Below, piece after piece: positions 59,051 through 64,000 of a stretch of 64,000 nt of DNA (its first letter is position 1; each line of letters starts with the position of its first letter). The notes beneath the pieces are model-generated. The model was given only the letters and a program-made list of their open reading frames with translations. It made no database searches and was not told the origin of the DNA. The translations under genes and the position numbers were made by a program. The stretch comes from Sycobia sp. Sy_11 (taxonomy: Eukaryota; Arthropoda; Insecta; Hymenoptera; Epichrysomallidae), in assembly GCA_018907035.1 (NCBI GenBank), contig JACCIC010000027.1, positions 1,411,501 through 1,475,500 of the forward strand, given 5' to 3'.

Positions 59051-59192
59051 TTCATTTTTATATTTTTAAGAGATAATTCAGAATTCATAATTCCATTATG
59101 TAATAAAATTGATAAAATTAATTCCATTAATCAATAAAATTGATCCACAATACTTTATTCTTCGAACTATATATTTAGTTCATAATTATATA

Positions 59193-60477
59193 TTAGGAGT
59201 GTGAATAAGTCTTTCCCGTTTTTTGTAAGAGATGGCGCCATCAATACTGTGCGAGTATTCAATGGTTACATATGTCATAATCAAAGCTTATTCATATGTC
59301 AACAATTCCATACTAACACATTAGTTAAAATTTTTTCGCATCATAAATTTTTGATATCGTGAAAATGTCGAAATTTGAGCCGAGTCGACGTCATTTGCGG
59401 GAAGTTTCACTTTATTGGTTCAATTTGAAGAAATCTGCTGCCGAGACGCATCGATTGCTTCAGGAGGCTTATGGAGAAGGTTGTGTCGATGATTCAAGTG
59501 TTCGCGGATGGTTTCGACGCTTCAAAAGCGGTGATTTCGACGTAGAAGACAAGGAGCGTTCAGGGCGGCCGCAAATCTTTGAAGATCGAGAATTGGCGAC
59601 TTTGCTTGATGAAGATTCTTGTCAAACGCAAGAAGAACTTGCTGAAGCATTGGGAGTTGACCGAACAACCATTTCCAAGCGTTTAAAAGCCATGGGAATG
59701 ATCCAAAAGCAAGGAAATTGGGTGCCGTACGAACTGAATCTGAGAGACGTCGAACGGCGTTTTTTCACTTGCGAACAGCTGCTTCAGCGACATAAAAGAA
59801 AGGGTTTTCTGCATCGTATCGTGACTGGCGATGAAAAGTGGATACGTTACGATAATCCGAAGCGAAGAAAATCATGGGGACTACCCGGCCATGCATCATC
59901 ATCGACGGCCAAGCCAAATATTCATGGCGCCAAGCTCATGCTCTGTATATGGTGGGACCAACTAGGTGTGGTTTACTATGAGCTTCTGAAACCGAATGAA
60001 AGGATCACAGGCGAGGTCTATCGACGACAATTGATGCGTTTGAGCCGCGCACTGCGAGAAAAACGGCCACAATACTCCGACAGGCACGACTAAGTTATTT
60101 TGCAACATGACAATGCTCGCGCACATGTTGCACCGCCGGTGAAAACATACTTAGAAACGCTCAAATGGGAAGTCCTACCCCACCCGCCGTATAGTCCAGA
60201 CGTTGCTCCGTCTGATTACCATCTCTTCAGATCGATGACGCATGGCCTGGCTGACCAGCACTTCCATTCCTACGAGGAAGCCAAAAAATGGGTGAATGAC
60301 TGGATAGAGGCCAAACCGGTCGAATTTTTTCGCAACGGGATTCGTATGTTGCCAGAAAGATGGGAAAAAGTTGTAGCTAGCGATGGCCAATACTTTCAAT
60401 AATTCATTTGTAACCATTTTTTCACAATAAAGGCTCAAAATTTGAAAAAAACGGGAAAGACTTATTCACATACCTGA
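59193..60477 (+). mobile_element. Full-length mariner element
   Basis: Length 1285 bp with both ends intact. The left end starts TTAGGAGTGTGAATAAGTCT and the right end is the complement of TCAGGTATGTGAATAAGTCT. TA lies on both sides (59191-59192 and 60478-60479). The last 20 or more TIR bases (GTGAATAAGTCTTTCCCG) match exactly. This is the least decayed transposon in the window. Confidence 0.95.
59365..60402 (+). pseudogene. mariner transposase, one internal stop
   Basis: The frame from the ATG at 59365 to TAA at 60402 would be 345 codons, the usual mariner length, but has one in-frame TAA at 60091-60093. N-terminal helix-turn-helix regions include SAAETHRLLQEAYGE and SSVRGWFRRFKSGDFDVEDK; a second HTH follows QTQEELAEALGV. 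The WVPYEL linker is present. The catalytic triad is TGDEKW (about residue 154), LQHDNAR and APSDYHLF, with 34 residues between the last two Asp, as in DD34D mariners. A C-terminal ERWEKVVASDGQYF follows. Apart from the stop no frameshift is seen, so decay is recent. The stop sits three codons before the second catalytic block, so the protein would lack two of three Asp. Confidence 0.95.
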
Positions 60478-60479
60478 TA

Positions 60480-60830
60480 TTTTTATAATTTTTGACCTGA
60501 TTTTCACATAGATCCAAAAATTCAGCTGCTTTTTCCTTACTTAATTTCTAGTGAATCAAATACAAATTTCTTTTATCTTCGTATTTATTAACTTTACAGT
60601 CAAAGCACTCGATTTCATTAAGTTTATTCATTATTTCCAAAAAATTATTTTCTCTAACTTTATGCAAATCATCCTTTACTTTCGGAGAATCAACGACTTG
60701 TCTTGACTTCAAACATAGTCAAGCTTTTTGTCTTTAATTCAGACATAGAATTTGTATTTTTTGTTACGTCAAGAATCTTTACTAGACAATCATTGTAACT
60801 TATCGCATAATAAATTGCGACTGCAATTAT
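60480..60830 (-). other. Coding-like remnant on the - strand
   Basis: The - strand gives VVDSPKVKDDLHKVRENNFL, EIMNKLNEIECFDCKVNKYE and KLSKEKAAEFLDLCENQVKN without breaks except one stop. Nothing recognised; it may be part of the Polinton-like element, with the mariner at 59193 inserted nearby. Confidence 0.3.
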
Positions 60831-60876
60831 ATTTGAACATTTCTTTCGGTGATGTTTATTTTATCGAGCAGATTAA

Positions 60877-61740
60877 TGGTAAGTTTTCAGCGAAATAAAC
60901 GTGATTTGCGGGAAGCACTGCTTCTATTCTTTAATATGAGGTCAAGTACGGCTGAGGCCTATAGTTTTCTTTCGGAAACTTATAGGGCAGAAGGTATTGC
61001 TGAATCGACGTCCCGTGAGTGGTTTAACCTTTAGACTGCCGGCATGGCTCATATATGAGCCACTTATGACCTTGACACCTTGTCTAGAGATATGAGGTGT
61101 TTTTATGTATAATTTTTGCACATCAAAAATATCAATTTATAAGACAAAAATGCCGGCAGTCTAAAGGTTAAACGATTCAAATGTGGTGATTTTGAAATTA
61201 AAAATAAGGATCTCTGATAAGCTTAAAGTTTTCCAGACGAGGAATTACACGCTTTACTGGATAAGGATTCATGTCAGATTCAAAAAGAACGTGCTGTATC
61301 ATTGGGCGTTTTCCTGTGCCTAATAGTATTGGGATTCATTCAAACTGTATATTCATTTTGTATGTCCAAAATGTTGCTGCAGCGGTATAAAAATAAATCA
61401 TTTTTGCATCGTATTGTTACTGGTAATAAAAAATTGATGTATTATGATAACCTTAAACACGAGCCCGCCCAATTGACGCTAAAATGATATATTACGTCAA
61501 TAAGACCATGCTCTCCATATTGTGAGATCAAAAGGTTGTCGTATACTACTAGGTACTTCTGAATGTTCGAACCGAGAGAGGATCATTGTATGGAATGCAA
61601 TTTATTGGAAGCGAGAATTATCGGAAAACGAGACAGAATATGAAACCAGGCATGAGCCCGTCATTTTTCATCACGGTAACACATAGCCACATGTTGCGAC
61701 TTCAGTGAAAAACTATTTGATGAACAATATATGATAAATC
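60877..61740 (+). pseudogene. Degenerate mariner transposase
   Basis: MVSFQRNKRDLREALLLFFN, RSSTAEAYSFLSETYRAEGI and STSREWF at the N-terminus, then, after the insertion at 61028-61167, KRFKCGDFEIKNK, ELHALLDKDSCQIQKERAVS, LLQRYKNKSFLHRIVTGNKK (first Asp lost: TGNKK for TGDEK) and a VIFHHGN..PHVATSVKNYL remnant. The C-terminal catalytic block is missing. Confidence 0.85.
61028..61167. mobile_element. 140-bp piggyBac-type MITE
   Basis: Perfect terminal inverted repeats CCTTTAGACTGCCGGCA (left) and complement (right), each bordered by TTAA (61024-61027, 61168-61171). TTAA duplication is the piggyBac signature. The element contains an 18-bp palindrome TGGCTCATATATGAGCCA near its left end and no ORF. 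Removing it and one TTAA restores a mariner codon run WFKRF. Confidence 0.9.
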
Positions 61741-61742
61741 CT

Positions 61743-61746
<4 letters not shown>

Positions 61747-61784
<38 letters not shown>
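61747..61784. repeat. GT microsatellite
   Basis: Perfect GT tract following the mariner remnant. Confidence 0.95.
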
Positions 61785-61789
<5 letters not shown>

Positions 61790-62200
61790 AAGTTTGTCTA
61801 CATTTTGTAAAATTTGCCTAGGAAAAATATTTATGTATGACCTTGTATAAATTACAAAAATAAGTCTTCCTTATTATGCACGTCAATGTCTTACTATATT
61901 CGTCAATTTCTTACTCTATCCGTCAATTCCTTACTTTTTATTAATTCCTATCTACCAATGATCAGTTTCATTTACGTTTCCTATGTCAGAATTTTGTATA
62001 AATTTGATTGATTCCTATGTTTGGAGTATTTCCTTGACGAGCGATTCGAACGCTAGGTAATTGTTCGTGCACAATCATGCTCGTTCTTCAATGGAGGCAT
62101 TTATTTTCTTTTGAAACCTGATACTTATTTCCTCATATTTAGGATAGACTTTCATGACGTATTCCAACGTGTCCGACTCTCGGCAACAATATGTATCGCA

Positions 62201-62202
<2 letters not shown>

Positions 62203-62260
<58 letters not shown>
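62203..62260. repeat. CT microsatellite
   Basis: Perfect CT tract. Confidence 0.95.
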
Positions 62261-62263
<3 letters not shown>

Positions 62264-63180
62264 AGATGGAATCGAGAAAAATAATACTAGAAGTCTCCAT
62301 GCTCAGTAAGAATTGGATTAGCCATAGCGATAACCTTATTTATTCTGACCATATCCTAGCTTTGAGATTCGGTGGATGGGAGTGTGTCAGCCTATTTGTC
62401 AACGAGCAATTCCAGCTGTTGTGTCATTCATTAACTTATTTTTCTGATATCTCTCCTATAGTACGACGCTAGTTTTTATGTATTGCAACATTCTTTCGGA
62501 CTGCATACATTTGTGTTCTGCGACTACACTCTAGCGCAATTGGAAGTTTTCTCGTTATCGCTGCTGAGACATCCGCTAAAGCAGTTCTGTATGCACCAGT
62601 TACTCGAATGAGCGTGTATCTGTAAGTATTTGATATATTTCATTTATGATTCTTAAGCATTAAATCGTGCCTTCCTGCCGTCGCACAGAGAGCGTCAGGT
62701 ATGAACAACCTACTATGAATAGTATGGCGTACCTTAAATTTAAAGCCCTATTTCCATTGGCTAAGCATCTGATCCTATTGAAGAGCTCTCTACATTTCAA
62801 TATTATTGCATGAATTTGGTTATCAATATTCAGTTGTATACCATAGTGGATTCTAATGTGTCTTACGCATACTACTCTCTTCACCCGTATATCCGCTATC
62901 TTAATCACAGGTGGGACTTTGGGGCGAAGATAGCCTCTCATGAATAACATTCCGTCACTAACGTCATAATTTAAATTTTAATTGCTCATTATCTGACTGA
63001 GAAACAGAACATTCCTGCACTGGGAATAGCGAAATATAGTACCATCCGATACTTTTCGCGAACTTAATTTATCATCAGCACTCCGGAGTTCGTATTCTTC
63101 TCTGTATAAGAGTTAGGAATATGCCTTTTTGTTTGCAGTTTCTATAGAAATTTCACCATAGTTCGGGAAAATATAATACG
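62261..63180. other. Unassigned sequence, possibly retroelement-derived
   Basis: A + strand frame starting at the ATG of TTTCAGATGGAATCGAG and a - strand frame (62950-62660) are open for about 70-96 codons. The - strand frame includes RCLANGNRALNLRYAILFIV, faintly like the end of a non-LTR reverse transcriptase. Not strong enough for a call. Confidence 0.2.
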
Positions 63181-63189
63181 ATTTTTAAT

Positions 63190-63430
63190 TCACACACATC
63201 TAAACAGTCTTCTATTTCTTCTTCAATTTTGATAGTACCAATACTTGAAGTTAATATGAACCTATCATCTGCATTTTTCACTATATGAACTTATAAGTTT
63301 TCCTTCAAATCTGAAATGTATTCGCTTTTAAAAGACATTTGCAAATTTGCACCCGTATCTGCTAGCCACATGTCACTGCCACTATTGCTGTAAACGCATA
63401 TAGAGACAACATTATATACATATGATAACG
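63190..63430 (-). pseudogene. Ty1/copia protease-like remnant
   Basis: The - strand gives SDMWLADTGANLQMSFKSEY, ISDLKENL, then a stop and NADDRFILTSSIGTIKI. W.ADTGA..HM is the copia-type protease active site (W.xDSGAS.HM). The usual His after the Leu reads Gln. No downstream integrase or RT within the window's end. Confidence 0.55.
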
Positions 63431-63727
63431 CAGTCCTAATTTTTTTTGGATATTTTTCATTTTCAGATTTTCTTGAAAAATATTACACTTTATCTGTTTT
63501 TACAGTTCCGAGATATTTTCTTTGGATTTCGATGCTACTAATTTGAATTTTCCCACCTTTACTCAAAGTTCCAGCAAAGATACTTCATCATTTTCAGTGG
63601 AAGTGCTTGCCTTCCGTAATTATTCATGAGAATAAATTGTCCTTGGTCTGGACCTATAAACTATTGCATAAAATCATTAAAGTATTGTTTTATACACATT
63701 TATAACGATATAATCTATACAGAAAAA

Positions 63728-63827
<100 letters not shown>

Positions 63828-64000
63828 GTACTCAGAAGGTCTTGACTAGAAAAGACATCGTTTTTTCCAATATTAGAAAAAGGTGTGGAAATCTAACTAG
63901 AATCAAAACAGAAGGCCTAACCATTTCCTTAATTCTCCTACTTGCAGATTCCACCTAGAACAACGTTATTCTTTCCAAAATAGGGAGAAGCTAAGGAAAT

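Noticed and set aside
62660..62950. Non-LTR retrotransposon RT tail
   Set aside because: Resemblance limited to a short hydrophobic segment; no catalytic or WG-type motifs.

Overview
The window looks like nuclear DNA of an insect, most likely an ant or another hymenopteran. It is AT-rich and full of TA, CT/GA and GT microsatellites. It carries one widely spaced conserved host gene and is crowded with decayed insect-type transposable elements. Family assignments were made by reading motifs by eye against remembered families; no database search was possible.

The host gene runs on the + strand. Four exons (11585-11842, 22524-22683, 34429-34652 and 47305 to about 47706/47764) join in a single compatible reading frame. 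They encode the C-terminal, non-catalytic part of a homeodomain-interacting protein kinase (Hipk). No kinase-domain exon was recognised, so those exons probably lie 5' of the window. Two possible non-coding exons with strong splice sites sit at about 3470-4067 and at 4307-4378; their link to Hipk is not shown. Nearly everything else lies in or beside the roughly 12 kb Hipk introns.

Layout. 1-9.6 kb: an LTR start, a GC-rich possible promoter/exon block, degenerate tandem repeats, a 650-bp fold-back element, and a Mutator/Kolobok-like transposase remnant with an LTR-like insertion inside it. 9.7-17 kb: Hipk exon, a mariner scrap and a scrambled Ty3/gypsy element on the - strand. 17.4-19 kb: a nearly perfect head-to-head palindrome of two Penelope-like 3' ends, each with a GIY-YIG ORF and a hammerhead-ribozyme-like motif, enclosed by one 13-bp direct repeat. 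20-34 kb: two solo LTRs inserted in TA tracts, a Hipk exon, mariner, Tc1 and DD41D-type mariner remnants, and a dispersed repeat family. 34-47 kb: Hipk exon, a second Tc1 copy, copia and mariner scraps, a 1.9-kb GC-rich unclassified block, and a 2.54-kb Tc1/mariner-superfamily element with TIRs of about 0.5 kb. 47-53.4 kb: last recognised Hipk exon, then a repeat family whose copies carry 52-nt hairpin units with apparently compensating stem changes, then 76-bp tandem repeats. 54-64 kb: remains of a Polinton/Maverick-like element (protein-primed DNA polymerase B and an integrase), a full-length mariner with one internal stop, another mariner broken by a 140-bp TTAA-flanked MITE, and a copia protease scrap.

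The most unusual signals are the 52-nt hairpin units near 49.8 kb, the Penelope palindrome with paired hammerhead motifs, the cloverleaf-like fold near 29.6 kb, the long-TIR transposon at 43-45.7 kb, and the precisely readable nested insertions. None of the transposon genes appears intact except perhaps the short GIY-YIG ORFs.
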